Below are positions 16,529 to 27,381 of a DNA stretch of 51,129 nucleotides, piece by piece. Source of the stretch: Flavobacteriales bacterium (GTDB taxonomy: Bacteria > Bacteroidota > Bacteroidia > Flavobacteriales_C > GCA-002722245); the NCBI GenBank assembly GCA_023251075.1, contig JAHEZM010000025.1:1-51129 (forward strand). Reading direction: 5' to 3'. The notes beneath the pieces were generated by a model, which saw only the letters and a list, made by a program, of their open reading frames with translations, was not told where the DNA came from and ran no database searches. A program made the translations under genes and the position numbers. Every line of letters starts with the position of its first letter. The first letter of the stretch is position 1.

Positions 16529-17784
16529 GTATTATCGCTTTTTTGGTCTTTCAAAATTAATCTCAACGAGGTGTCTTTGGTAATGTAAGTCCACGCCCAA
16601 TGTATGAAAATAATCACTTTGCTTTGAACGCTTAAAATCAACATTAAATGTAAAAACATCCAAACAAACCAAGCCATATATCCTTTAAATTTCATAAATG
16701 GTAAATCAACTACCGCTTTGTGTTTTCCAACGGTTGCCATAGTACCTAAATTGGTGTATTCGTATTCTTTTTGTGTTTTATTTTTCACCAGTGCTTTGAA
16801 ATTTTTTGCAAGGGTTTTCCCTTGATTAATGGCAACATTTGCCACTTGCGGATGTCCTTTTGGATAAAGAGAAGTTTCCATATAGGCAATGTCTCCCAAT
16901 GCGTAAATGTTCTTGCTTCCGTCCACTAAATTGTATCTATCTACTTTGATCCTGCTGCGATTGATTATTGTTTTTTCATCAATGCCATCAATTAAATTTC
17001 CTGCAACACCCGCCGCCCAAATTACATGTTTACTTTTTATGGTTTCACCATTTTTTAATGTAACGGTTTTTCCATCATATGTTTTAACAATCGTTTTTGT
17101 TTTCACTTTAACACCCAGCGATTTTAAATATTCTTCAGAAGTGTTTTTTGCTAAATCACTCATGCTGTTTAAAGTGTGATCGCTTCCTTCTAACAGGGTG
17201 ATGGTTAAGTTTTTGAAATCGATATTGGGATAATCTTTGGGTAAAATATTTTTTTTGATTTCAGCGAAAGAACCTGCTAACTCAACGCCGGTGGGCCCGC
17301 CACCCACAATAACGATATTCAATAAATATTCTTTTTCGTCCTCACTTGCCGATAAGAAATCTTCGAAACTTTGTAGCACGCTATTTCTTATTTTGATGGC
17401 GTCGTAAGTTGATTTTAATCCGTAGGCATTTTTTTCTAAATCAGCATTGCCATAAAAATTGGTTGTACAACCAGTAGCGATCACTAAATAATCATATGTA
17501 AAATCTCCAATGTTAGTGTTTACTATGTTTTGAGTTGCATCTACTTTTTTTACTTCGGCCATTCTGATTTCCATATTTTTTCTGCCTTGAAAAATTTTTC
17601 TCAGTGGAAAAGAGATACTACTGGGTTCTAGTTGCGAAGTGGCGACTTGATAAAAAAGTGGTTGAAATTGGTGGTGGTTTAACTTGTCGATGAGCAATAC
17701 CTCAAATAAATTTTGATCTAATTTTTGTATGAAGTTGATTCCTGCGAATCCTCCTCCAATCACGATAACTTTTTTGAGTGGCAT
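16525..17784 (-). CDS. type II NADH dehydrogenase (NDH-2)-like FAD oxidoreductase
   Basis: This 419-residue protein has two Rossmann folds: the N-terminal FAD-binding VIGGGFAG (residues ~8-15) and the NADH-binding VIVGGGPTGVELAG in the middle. YLVIATG, VIWAAGV and YALGDIA are also present. The C terminus has a hydrophobic stretch (YMAWFVWMFLHLMLIL) typical of NDH-2 membrane anchoring. It moves electrons from NADH to quinone without proton pumping at the inner membrane face. It is the first gene of a two- or three-gene operon with the Crp/Fnr-type regulator. Confidence 0.9.
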   Translation of the reverse strand: MPLKKVIVIGGGFAGINFIQKLDQNLFEVLLIDKLNHHQFQPLFYQVATSQLEPSSISFPLRKIFQGRKNMEIRMAEVKKVDATQNIVNTNIGDFTYDYLVIATGCTTNFYGNADLEKNAYGLKSTYDAIKIRNSVLQSFEDFLSASEDEKEYLLNIVIVGGGPTGVELAGSFAEIKKNILPKDYPNIDFKNLTITLLEGSDHTLNSMSDLAKNTSEEYLKSLGVKVKTKTIVKTYDGKTVTLKNGETIKSKHVIWAAGVAGNLIDGIDEKTIINRSRIKVDRYNLVDGSKNIYALGDIAYMETSLYPKGHPQVANVAINQGKTLAKNFKALVKNKTQKEYEYTNLGTMATVGKHKAVVDLPFMKFKGYMAWFVWMFLHLMLILSVQSKVIIFIHWAWTYITKDTSLRLILKDQKSDNT

Positions 17785-17927
17785 AGGCGACTTTTATGCT
17801 ATTGAAGGTAAGAAAAAAAGAGCAATTAATGGGGAGTTGTAGATTGAAATAATTGTAAAAAGGAAAGATCGGTGGTTTTAAAGTCCTTATTGGTTTTTGC
17901 TTCGCTACGTTAATTAAATTCTCACTC

Positions 17928-18821
17928 TTATTTCTTCAATCCAATAATATAGTTAGAGGCTCGTTCTGCCCCCTTTTCTGAAACATGATCTCCATCGGGT
18001 ATAAAACAGTTATCATCAAAGTGTAAATTGTCAAAAGAAATTAATGGCTTATTATATTTCTTAATTAATGCCCCATATTTATTTTTATAGGATTCGGGAA
18101 CACCTTTTTTGTAATAGTAATGCAAAGGGGCTTGTAAAAAGCATAAATTAATTTTGTTTTCATCACAAAGCGCTATTATTTTTTCTAAATAGAAAATGTT
18201 TAGAGAGGAAAAATTTCGAATTTTCCCTTCTTTATAGAATTGAAACAGTAATCTTTTATCAATAGAGTTTTTATTAGCAGAAGTGTTCTCGAAATGATCG
18301 TCATTGGGTGCATTGATATAGGAGAAATTATAGCTTTCTGTAATTGTTTTTTTACAGAAACTGGTAACATTATGAGTATTCGCTTTTATCATTTTCAATT
18401 TTTCATTTAGCGGAAGCATAAGAAAATATTTGGGAGCAATTTGATCGGATAGAACACCGAAAATACAATCATCATAATAATTCGATAAATTATGATAATT
18501 AAATCCTAAGTATATTGTAGTAATTGAAGAATTTAATTCTATTATTTTCTTACACTTGAAAAAACTGAAATAGTAAGATTCACTTTGAATACTAATTTTT
18601 TTAGCATTCTTAAAAAGTTTATCATCTATACAATTATTTATATGCGAATCTCCAACAAATAATTCGCTTATTTTTTTATTCTTGTTTTCTTCAGTAAACA
18701 ACAATGAGTTATTTATTCTGTTTTGTAGAAATAAAAATAATAATACCATGAAAATGATTGGTATTCCTGTAAACCAGCATATGTATTTAATAAATAATTT
18801 GAGATTATTCATTGATTTCAA
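17928..18821 (-). CDS. SGNH/DHHW-like protein partnered with MBOAT acyltransferase
   Basis: This 297-residue protein has one N-terminal membrane span (residues ~14-32) and an extracytoplasmic domain. FVGDSH (57-60: G-D-S-H) resembles block I of SGNH hydrolases, and PDGDHVSEKGAE (Asp276, His279) resembles block V with the catalytic Asp/His. Its start overlaps the stop of the MBOAT gene by four bases. Such pairs usually move acetyl groups onto extracellular polysaccharides, with the MBOAT carrying acyl across the membrane and the SGNH partner transferring it (as AlgJ/AlgX or PatB). The polymer acylated here is not known. Confidence 0.7.
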   Translation of the reverse strand: MKSMNNLKLFIKYICWFTGIPIIFMVLLFLFLQNRINNSLLFTEENKNKKISELFVGDSHINNCIDDKLFKNAKKISIQSESYYFSFFKCKKIIELNSSITTIYLGFNYHNLSNYYDDCIFGVLSDQIAPKYFLMLPLNEKLKMIKANTHNVTSFCKKTITESYNFSYINAPNDDHFENTSANKNSIDKRLLFQFYKEGKIRNFSSLNIFYLEKIIALCDENKINLCFLQAPLHYYYKKGVPESYKNKYGALIKKYNKPLISFDNLHFDDNCFIPDGDHVSEKGAERASNYIIGLKK

Positions 18822-20254
18822 AATTGAAAATAGATAAATTTTTCATTCGATCCGGCGAAATTAAATATAACAAGGAGAATGAGGTAGTAAAGCATCCATC
18901 TTATACCGATGGGCTTAATGCTTTCAATTTTTGCAATTGCAAATTGTTCTTCTCTTCCTATCCATTCAACCACAAAGAAAATTGTGATCAATAAAATTAA
19001 CATTTTTGGAAATAATTTTGGAAATGTAAATAATGACATTGAAAATATTTCATTTATAAAATATAGCGCTTGACTTATGTTTTCTGATCTGAAAAATATC
19101 CAGGCGAATACTGTTAAAAGGAATGTGAAACTCATCGATAGAACTTCTACAAAAGTTGGGAATATTCTACCTTTCGCTACTGTATTGAGATTATTTCTAT
19201 TCGTATTAAAAATAATGGAAGGTAAAATATAAATGGCATTTAGTGCTCCCCATACAATGAAAGTCCAATTTGCTCCGTGCCAAAAGCCACTCAGCAAAAA
19301 GATAATAAAGATGTTTCTTATTTTGTTTACAGGGCTTACCTTACTTCCACCCAAAGGGATATAAACGTAATCTCTAAACCAAGTAGATAAAGAAATATGC
19401 CACCTTCTCCAGAACTCTGCTATGTTTCTTGAAAAGTAGGGGAAGGAGAAATTTCTAAGTAAATCGATACCAAATAATTTTGCCGTACCTATCGCAATAT
19501 CCGTATAACCTGAGAAGTCACCATAGATTTGAATAGAAAAAAAGAATGCTCCTAAGAGCAAAGAACTACCTGTTTCGTTAGTGTAGTTTTCAAATATTAA
19601 ATTGGCATATGTAGCACATTGATCAGCAATAACTACTTTTTTAAATAAGCCCCAAAGTATTTGTCGCATTCCATCTACTGCCTTCGTTAAATCAAATATT
19701 CGTGCTTTTTGTATTTGCGGTAAAAGGTGAGTTGCTCGTTCAATTGGACCAGCCACCAATAAGGGGAAAAACCCAACAAACAAAGAGTAGTTGATGTAAT
19801 TACGTTCAGGTGCTATTCTGTTTTTATAAATATCAATGACATAAGATAGTCCGTGAAAAGTGTAAAATGAAATCCCTACGGGTAAAATGATTTTTAAAGT
19901 CCATGGATCGATTCGAACATTAAAGTTTGCAAATAAATTGGCAAAGGATTCAGCAAAAAAATTAAAATATTTGAAAGCAGCTAAAAATCCAAGGTTTATA
20001 GAAATACTTATGTAAAACCAAAGTTTTTTGGTGTTTTGATTATTGGCAGTTGATATTTTTAATCCAGAGAAATAATCTAAAAAAGTGGAGAACATTAACA
20101 AAAATAAAAATCGCCAATCCCAACAAGTATAAAAAAAGTAACTTGCTACTAATAGCAAGATGTTTTGAAGCTTAATGTTTTTATTTTTTACAAACCAGTA
20201 TAAGAGAAATACTATTGTTAAAAAGAGCCCAAAATATATAGAGTTAAAGGACAT
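18818..20254 (-). CDS. MBOAT family membrane O-acyltransferase (AlgI/DltB type)
   Basis: This 478-residue polytopic membrane protein has FWRRWHISLSTWFRDYVYIP (conserved His286) and LLSGFWHGANW (catalytic His326), typical of AlgI/DltB/PatA proteins. It hands acyl groups from the cytoplasm to an outside acceptor, with the SGNH-like protein translated in a four-base overlap downstream. There is no neighbouring polysaccharide synthesis cluster, so the target may be a wall or lipid glycan encoded elsewhere. Confidence 0.92.
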   Translation of the reverse strand: MSFNSIYFGLFLTIVFLLYWFVKNKNIKLQNILLLVASYFFYTCWDWRFLFLLMFSTFLDYFSGLKISTANNQNTKKLWFYISISINLGFLAAFKYFNFFAESFANLFANFNVRIDPWTLKIILPVGISFYTFHGLSYVIDIYKNRIAPERNYINYSLFVGFFPLLVAGPIERATHLLPQIQKARIFDLTKAVDGMRQILWGLFKKVVIADQCATYANLIFENYTNETGSSLLLGAFFFSIQIYGDFSGYTDIAIGTAKLFGIDLLRNFSFPYFSRNIAEFWRRWHISLSTWFRDYVYIPLGGSKVSPVNKIRNIFIIFLLSGFWHGANWTFIVWGALNAIYILPSIIFNTNRNNLNTVAKGRIFPTFVEVLSMSFTFLLTVFAWIFFRSENISQALYFINEIFSMSLFTFPKLFPKMLILLITIFFVVEWIGREEQFAIAKIESIKPIGIRWMLYYLILLVIFNFAGSNEKFIYFQF

Positions 20255-20400
20255 TTAAGGATTTTTTCTAGTTGTTTCTTTTGCCATTTTATAGTTGGCG
20301 AAAATTACTTTTAGAGAATGACGTCAATTTTACTGATTTTTTGTATTTGGTTTGAATGTGTAAAGATGTTCAATTAAGCTCACTTTGGCAAGGTATAAAA

Positions 20401-21441
20401 TTATTCTTGCTTTTTCTTTTTTAAGTGTGGACGTAATCTGCTTTTATACACCGATAAAGCATTCTCTTTTTTTCGTCCTTTTCGAATTACTTTTTGTTCT
20501 TCTAAGGGTAGTGAAGCAATATGCATACATTCAGGAGTACAGCATCCTTTCATTTGTTCGGCACATTTTTCACACTGAATAAAAAGCAGGTGACAATCGT
20601 CGTTTGCACAGTTTACATGCGTATCACAAGGAGCATCGCATTGATGACAGTGTGCAATGATATGATCGGTAATTCTTTCACCTACGCGCTCATCAAAAAC
20701 GAAATTTTTTCCAATAAATTTAGAAGGTAATCCTTCAGCTTTTATTTGTCGAACGTAATCGATAATTCCTCCGTGCAACTGATTTACATCCTGAAATCCG
20801 TGATGTTTGAAGTAAGCGCTTGCTTTCTCGCAACGTACACCACCAGTACAATACATCAATATTTTTTTGTCTTTTTTGTCTTTCAGTTCTTCTAAAACAA
20901 TGGGTAATTCTTCACGGAAGGTATCGGCATCGGGAGTAATAGCGCCTTCAAATTTGCCTACTTCACTTTCGTAATGATTACGCATGTCCACCACAATGGT
21001 ATTTTCATCTTCCATCGCTTCGTTGAATTCTTTGGCGGTTAAGTGATTTCCAACATTGGTAACGTCGAATGTATCGTCGGGTAAGCCATCGGCAACTATT
21101 TTCGGACGAACCTTTATAGTGAGTTTATAGAAAGATTTTCCGTCATCTTCTACTGCTATTTTGAATGGTACCCCGTTGAATTTTATATTCGAATAAAGCT
21201 CTTTTTTAAAAGCATCGAAATTATCCTCGGGCACGCTCATTTGAGCATTGATACCTTCGTGTGCAACATATATTCTTCCGAGGATATTTAACCTTTGCCA
21301 CTTAGCGAAAAGTTCATCGCGCAATTCTTGCGGATTATTAATAATAACGTAGCGGTAAAACGAAACGGTAGTACGCTTTATGGTTTCTTCCTGAATTCGT
21401 TTTTTAAGCTCCTTTTTGTTAACTCTGTTTTGCAGTAACAT
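20401..21441 (-). CDS. trhO: tRNA uridine(34) hydroxylase (rhodanese family)
   Basis: This 346-residue member of the TrhO/YceA family uses molecular oxygen to make 5-hydroxyuridine at tRNA position 34. There is an N-terminal UPF0176-like domain (HEGINAQMS at ~61-69), a rhodanese domain with active Cys198 ([12 protein letters not shown]), and a cysteine-rich C-terminal part (residues ~260-310, [14 protein letters not shown] and further CxxC pairs). The length suits the family. It faces the transglutaminase-like gene divergently, with a shared 120-base promoter region. Confidence 0.92.
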   Translation of the reverse strand: MLLQNRVNKKELKKRIQEETIKRTTVSFYRYVIINNPQELRDELFAKWQRLNILGRIYVAHEGINAQMSVPEDNFDAFKKELYSNIKFNGVPFKIAVEDDGKSFYKLTIKVRPKIVADGLPDDTFDVTNVGNHLTAKEFNEAMEDENTIVVDMRNHYESEVGKFEGAITPDADTFREELPIVLEELKDKKDKKILMYCTGGVRCEKASAYFKHHGFQDVNQLHGGIIDYVRQIKAEGLPSKFIGKNFVFDERVGERITDHIIAHCHQCDAPCDTHVNCANDDCHLLFIQCEKCAEQMKGCCTPECMHIASLPLEEQKVIRKGRKKENALSVYKSRLRPHLKKKKQE

Positions 21442-21561
21442 AGTTTCGGGGATTTAAAATTAGAGTACGAAGATATGTAATTTTGGAATGGGAGGGAAGT
21501 GGTGAAGGTTGATATAGATCAGGAATTCTTTAGCTCTGTTTTAAAACACTATTTTTACTTC

Positions 21562-22413
21562 ATGGAGTTTTCTGTTTCAAGTTCGTTGTCGTACAATGTT
21601 TTGTCTACAACAACTTTCTTTTTCAATATAATGGCTTTGAAATCCACCACTCAATTGATTTTGGAGGAGTCGCTGGTTGTTACACCTGCCATTGCTTTTG
21701 AAGAATTTTCCATCGACAGCTCTAACGCGCGATTTATAAAAATGGAAGTAGAGAAAGGAAAATCTTTTACCATCACATATAAAGCGAAAGTAGATGTGAT
21801 GTTTACACAAATTAAGGAAGAAGATCTTTTAGCGTCTATCTCTTTTATGGAGATGGATCATGATGTGCTTCCCTTTATTGCGCCAAGCCGACATTGCGAA
21901 TCTGATAAATTAATGGAATTTGCCATCAATAAATTTGGCACTCTTCCCAATGCTTATGCAAAGGTTTTGGCTATTGAAGATTGGATTTTCAACAATGTGA
22001 AATATACCACGGGCTCAACAAATTCTAGTGCATCGGCCACCGATACCATTATGCGTGGCGTAGGCGTTTGCAAAGATGTTGCTCATTTAGGTATTGCTTT
22101 GTGCAGAGCCTTAGATATACCTGCCCGCTATTTCACTTCCTATGCTTGCAATTTAACACCACCCGATTTTCACGCTTGTTTTGAAGCTTACATTAATGGA
22201 CACTGGATTGTTTTCGACCCAACTAAATTGGCACCACTTAACGGACTAGTAAAAATTTCAAATGGTAAAGATGCATCGGAAGTGGCTGTAGCTTCATATT
22301 TTGGTGAAATTTATTGTACAAATATGGATGTGCAATGCCATCCTTTATCGGATGAATTTGTGCCATTTAACTGGGAGAATAGAAGGGGCGAAGCCATCTC
22401 TTATTTATTCTAG
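21562..22413 (+). CDS. transglutaminase-like domain protein
   Basis: This 283-residue cytoplasmic protein has a transglutaminase/protease-like core with the catalytic triad Cys170 (GVCKDVAHL), His204 (FHACFEAY) and Asp219 (VFDPTK). The N-terminal ~120 residues form a beta-rich domain found in many bacterial members. The ATG at 21562 is preferred over an earlier start at 21499, which would add a non-conserved hydrophobic leader. The substrate is unknown: family members act as peptidases or amidases. Confidence 0.83.
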   Translation: MEFSVSSSLSYNVLSTTTFFFNIMALKSTTQLILEESLVVTPAIAFEEFSIDSSNARFIKMEVEKGKSFTITYKAKVDVMFTQIKEEDLLASISFMEMDHDVLPFIAPSRHCESDKLMEFAINKFGTLPNAYAKVLAIEDWIFNNVKYTTGSTNSSASATDTIMRGVGVCKDVAHLGIALCRALDIPARYFTSYACNLTPPDFHACFEAYINGHWIVFDPTKLAPLNGLVKISNGKDASEVAVASYFGEIYCTNMDVQCHPLSDEFVPFNWENRRGEAISYLF

Positions 22414-22422
22414 ATAAATCAA

Positions 22423-22452
22423 AAATCCCCGCGATTTTCATCGCGAGGATTT
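22423..22452. terminator. bidirectional terminator between transglutaminase gene and groEL
   Basis: AAATCCCCGCGA and TCGCGAGGATTT form a twelve-pair stem with one mismatch around a six-base loop. T-rich tracts follow on the reverse (groEL) strand and more weakly on the forward strand. It suits both convergent genes. Confidence 0.8.
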
Positions 22453-22475
22453 CCTATTTTAATAAGATGTTATTC

Positions 22476-24122
<1,647 letters not shown>

Positions 24123-24137
24123 TTAAATTTTAGTTAA

Positions 24138-24422
24138 TTATTTGGTTAAAATTGCGAACAAGTCGGCTTCTCTCATGATTAAATAATCTTTGCCATCTAT
24201 TGTAATCTCAGTACCAGCGTATTTTCCATAAAGAACAGAATCTCCTACTTTTACGGTTAGTGGTTCATCTTTTTTACCAGTACCTACTGCTATTACTTTT
24301 CCTTTTTGTGGTTTTTCTTTAGCGGTATCAGGAATGTATAATCCGCCTGCTGTTTTTGTTTCAGCCGCAGAAGCTTCTATGATCACTCTGTCGGCAAGAG
24401 GTTTGATTTTAATTGCTGCCAT
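24138..24422 (-). CDS. groES: co-chaperonin GroES
   Basis: This 94-residue Hsp10 has [22 protein letters not shown] at the N terminus and the mobile loop [15 protein letters not shown]. It caps the GroEL ring. The transcript probably starts between this gene and secG, because a terminator ends the secG operon at 24539-24565. Confidence 0.97.
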   Translation of the reverse strand: MAAIKIKPLADRVIIEASAAETKTAGGLYIPDTAKEKPQKGKVIAVGTGKKDEPLTVKVGDSVLYGKYAGTEITIDGKDYLIMREADLFAILTK

Positions 24423-24465
24423 TTTTATTTGGGTTTAAATGTTATTAAAAATTATGTGGTTCGCG

Positions 24466-24485
24466 TTGGTCACAATTTGTGCCAA
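24466..24485. promoter_or_regulatory. imperfect palindrome upstream of groES (possible operator)
   Basis: TTGGTCACAA and TTTGTGCCAA are related by an imperfect twofold symmetry (TTGG/CCAA and CACAA/TTGTG arms with an offset), about 45-65 bases before the groES start. It does not match the CIRCE element. It could be a heat-shock control site or chance. Confidence 0.3.
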
Positions 24486-24538
24486 CACAATAAAAATTAA
24501 ATTAGAAGACAAATTTTCAGTGTAGTGATGAAATCAGG

Positions 24539-24565
24539 AAAAAAATGACAGTTCCCTTTTGTCAT
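24539..24565 (-). terminator. terminator of the miaB-secG operon
   Basis: On the reverse strand an ATGACA / TGTCAT stem with a nine-base loop is followed by seven T. It begins eight bases after the secG stop and separates the operon from groES. Confidence 0.7.
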
Positions 24566-24572
24566 AGTGACA

Positions 24573-24878
24573 TTACTCACCTTGTTGTGCAGGAGGATTA
24601 GTGCCTTGTTGAGGGGCTACTACTTCTTTTTTAGTTGCATTTCTGATGGCGTTTTCTTCGTCATCATTTGAACCAGAGTTTGCAGTAATCACAATACACA
24701 AAAGAGCAATTGAAGCAAACAATCCCCAGGTTATTTTTTCAATAATATCTGTAGTTCTTTTTGCGCCAAACGCAGAAGTTTGAGATGCGAAGCTAGAATC
24801 TAGTCCACCACCCTTAGTGTTTTGAATCAAAACCACTACTACCATTAGGACACTTAATATAACGAGAAGGATGCTCAT
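24573..24878 (-). CDS. secG: preprotein translocase subunit SecG
   Basis: This 101-residue small membrane protein has two spans (residues ~3-20 and ~50-66) and the family motif IQNTKGGGLDSSFA followed by G-A-K-R-T. It joins SecYE in the inner membrane and helps the translocation cycle. The C terminus is a low-complexity Gln/Pro/Asn tail. The start overlaps the stop of the upstream TPR protein by four bases. Confidence 0.93.
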   Translation of the reverse strand: MSILLVILSVLMVVVVLIQNTKGGGLDSSFASQTSAFGAKRTTDIIEKITWGLFASIALLCIVITANSGSNDDEENAIRNATKKEVVAPQQGTNPPAQQGE

Positions 24879-25663
24879 TTTTTATGTTTTTTTAATTCTT
24901 CAATTTCTTTTATGCGGGCGCTAAAGTAAGTATTTTTTTTCGGGAATTTCAAACTTAATTGATGGAAGGCCTTTAGTGCTTTGGTATAGTGCCCTTGTTG
25001 AGCATATAAATTGGCCAAAGTTTCTGATACTATTTCTTCGTCTTCTTCTACGCTTTTGCGGGCCATATTCACTGGCGAAAAGAACTCTTTTTTGGGAACA
25101 ATTTTAGGTTGATCGGTCAAAAATTTATCAATTAAATGGGCGTATTTCAGCTTAGGTGTTTCATCTTTTGGCTTTTCTAACCAGCTGTAAAAATCCTTAT
25201 TTTGATCGTTCCATTTTTCTGTTTCTTTCTCAACAGGTATTTCAGGTAATTTGGCAATTTCTTTTTCTATTTCATGTTCTAAGCTGAATCCAACTGCTTC
25301 AGCTAGTATTTGTGAATTCAATTGATCGAGTAGGGGATCGATCGCAGCGATAGATGCAGCAATTTTTTCTTCCGCCGTTATGGTTGCTTTTTCCTTTACT
25401 GCTTCAGGAAGTGAAATGGTTTTGCTTTCTTCCAACAGAAATTTTCGAATTCTACTTCTGTCGGAAAAATATACCGCACTCAGTTTTAAAGTGTCTTCAA
25501 AATCAATGTGACTTTCTGCATAATACTTTTTAAGTAGAGGTAAATAGGCGCTCTGACAATAAGGATATTTAGCAATAATATGTTTGATTTCAGCCAGGTA
25601 ATCGGTTGAAAGCGTGTGCCGTTCACTAATGATATTTTGAAAGATCTCTGCTTGCATTTTCAA
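24875..25663 (-). CDS. TPR-like protein of the lptE-secG operon
   Basis: This 262-residue protein shows no signal peptide. Residues ~210-250 look like a tetratricopeptide repeat (ETLANLYAQQGHYTKALKAF) and the N terminus is helical with an acidic, low-complexity middle. It is translated with four-base overlaps both with lptE upstream and secG downstream, so it probably acts in envelope assembly or secretion, likely as a protein-binding scaffold. Its molecular role is unknown. Confidence 0.7.
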   Translation of the reverse strand: MKMQAEIFQNIISERHTLSTDYLAEIKHIIAKYPYCQSAYLPLLKKYYAESHIDFEDTLKLSAVYFSDRSRIRKFLLEESKTISLPEAVKEKATITAEEKIAASIAAIDPLLDQLNSQILAEAVGFSLEHEIEKEIAKLPEIPVEKETEKWNDQNKDFYSWLEKPKDETPKLKYAHLIDKFLTDQPKIVPKKEFFSPVNMARKSVEEDEEIVSETLANLYAQQGHYTKALKAFHQLSLKFPKKNTYFSARIKEIEELKKHKK

Positions 25664-26190
25664 TCATCTTTTTTAGAAGATGCGGCTAATAAATCCAAAT
25701 AAATTTGTTGAGTAATTTTGTTAATGATGTCTTTCATTAAAGTCTCTTCAATACTTGAAAATGTTTCACTGGCTGAAAAATCAGAATATTCGGTGTAAGG
25801 TTTTTTGATAAAAGCATTTTTTGCACCGCCATAATTGGTATCGCAGGTAATATCAACTTTCACGGTTAATCTCGCCATACTTGCTGCTGTACCATTGGTA
25901 GCCGAAATAGGAGTTACGTCATATTGTAAAATAGTTCCTTTGAAAAGGTAAGTGGCAGAGTCAAATTTATCTACGTATTTCAAATTTGATTCATTAATTA
26001 TTTTCATTCTCAACCCATCCATCAAATTCTGTGTAAATGAACTTTGCGCTAACGCCGCTTCATTTTTAAAAGGAGCAATAGCGAAATTTTTACCCAAAAT
26101 TCTACCCTCTGTAAATGAAGCAGTAACGGTACATCGCTGAAATGTACACAGTAAAAGACTGACTATAATTAGTAGCGCGAAATTTCTCAT
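25660..26190 (-). CDS. lptE: LptE family LPS-assembly lipoprotein
   Basis: This 176-residue protein has an N-terminal lipoprotein signal with the likely lipidated cysteine in CTFQRC (residues ~15-20). The rest fits the short LptE of Bacteroidota: ILGKNFAIAPFKNEAALAQSSFTQ near the N terminus and a C-terminal amphipathic helix. LptE plugs the LptD barrel and helps place lipopolysaccharide in the outer leaflet. Four-base overlaps with the neighbours show translational coupling. Confidence 0.82.
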   Translation of the reverse strand: MRNFALLIIVSLLLCTFQRCTVTASFTEGRILGKNFAIAPFKNEAALAQSSFTQNLMDGLRMKIINESNLKYVDKFDSATYLFKGTILQYDVTPISATNGTAASMARLTVKVDITCDTNYGGAKNAFIKKPYTEYSDFSASETFSSIEETLMKDIINKITQQIYLDLLAASSKKDD

Positions 26191-27380
26191 TGAATGTCGT
26201 ATTCTTTTATTTTTCTGTATAATGTTCGCTCAGAAATTCCTAATTCTTTCGCTGCATTTTTTCTTTTGTTTCGGTGTTTTTCCAAGGCCTTAATGATAAA
26301 CTCTTTTTCTTTATCGGCCAAAGACAATGATTCTTCAATTTCTTCAACCTGATGAATAATAGCGTTATCGTTGGGTTGAACGGGATAATGATCGAAACTG
26401 GTATTTTCATTTTGATTGACCTCCAGTATGGAACCATGAGTATTGCTGCCTCCTAGCACCATTTTTTTCAAGTCATCCAATTCTTTTTTCATATCAAAAA
26501 TCACCTTGTACAACACTTCTTTTTCTTTGGAATCCATGCCCGATCCAAAGCTTTGTGTGTTATTGTATAGGGGCACAGGAAGGTTAATTCCATCGCTGGC
26601 ATTGGGTAAATATTTTAATAAAGTTGTTTTTGAAATCAACCTTTTTTCTTCAATCACAGAGATTTGTTCTGCAATGTTTTTTAGCTGACGAATATTTCCG
26701 GGCCAGCGGTATTGAACCAATAAATCCACCGCATCCTCTTCTAATTTTAATGCAGGCATTCTGTATTTGTCGGCAAAATCAATAGCAAATTTTTTAAACA
26801 ATAAATGAATATCACTTTTTCTTTCTCGCAGTGGTGGAATTTTAATGGGAACAGTATTCAGTCGGTAATATAAATCTTCTCTGAATTTCCCTTCTTTAAC
26901 AGCATTTTCAAGATTTACATTCGTTGCTGCAACAATGCGCACATTTGTTTTTTGAACTTTAGAAGACCCCACTCTGATAAATTCACCGCTTTCTAAAACC
27001 CTTAGTAGTCGTGCCTGAGTAGGCAATGGCAATTCTCCAATTTCATCTAAAAAAATAGTTCCCTTATCTACTACTTCAAAATATCCTTTGCGTGAATCTA
27101 CTGCTCCGGTAAAGGCTCCTTTTTCATGCCCGAATAATTCTGAATCTATTGTTCCTTCCGGAATTGCACCGCAGTTGATAGCGATATATTCAGCGTGTTT
27201 TCTGGCGCTGTTGTGATGTATAATTTGTGGAAATGCTTCTTTACCTGTTCCACTCTCTCCGGTAATTAAAACCGAAAGATCAGTAGGGGCTACCTGTATA
27301 GCAATATCTATGGCGCGATTCAGTTGTTCTGAGGAGCCAATTATGCCTAACCTTTGTTTTACAGTGTCAATTGTTGCCAT
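26187..27380 (-). CDS. sigma54-interacting transcriptional activator without receiver domain
   Basis: This 397-residue protein begins directly with the AAA+ sigma54-activator domain: Walker A GESGTGKE (41-48), GAFTGA loop (88-93), Walker B IFLDEIGELP. The C-terminal Fis-type helix-turn-helix (GISERTLYRKIKEYDIQ) completes it. There is no N-terminal receiver, PAS or GAF domain, so the activity signal must come by another route, e.g. level or partner protein. It sits one base after miaB and overlaps lptE by four bases. The target genes are not evident. Confidence 0.92.
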   Translation of the reverse strand: MATIDTVKQRLGIIGSSEQLNRAIDIAIQVAPTDLSVLITGESGTGKEAFPQIIHHNSARKHAEYIAINCGAIPEGTIDSELFGHEKGAFTGAVDSRKGYFEVVDKGTIFLDEIGELPLPTQARLLRVLESGEFIRVGSSKVQKTNVRIVAATNVNLENAVKEGKFREDLYYRLNTVPIKIPPLRERKSDIHLLFKKFAIDFADKYRMPALKLEEDAVDLLVQYRWPGNIRQLKNIAEQISVIEEKRLISKTTLLKYLPNASDGINLPVPLYNNTQSFGSGMDSKEKEVLYKVIFDMKKELDDLKKMVLGGSNTHGSILEVNQNENTSFDHYPVQPNDNAIIHQVEEIEESLSLADKEKEFIIKALEKHRNKRKNAAKELGISERTLYRKIKEYDIQ

Positions 27381-27381
27381 C

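Noticed and set aside
24466-24485. CIRCE element upstream of groES
   Set aside because: The palindrome does not fit the CIRCE consensus; it is only reported as a weak operator candidate.
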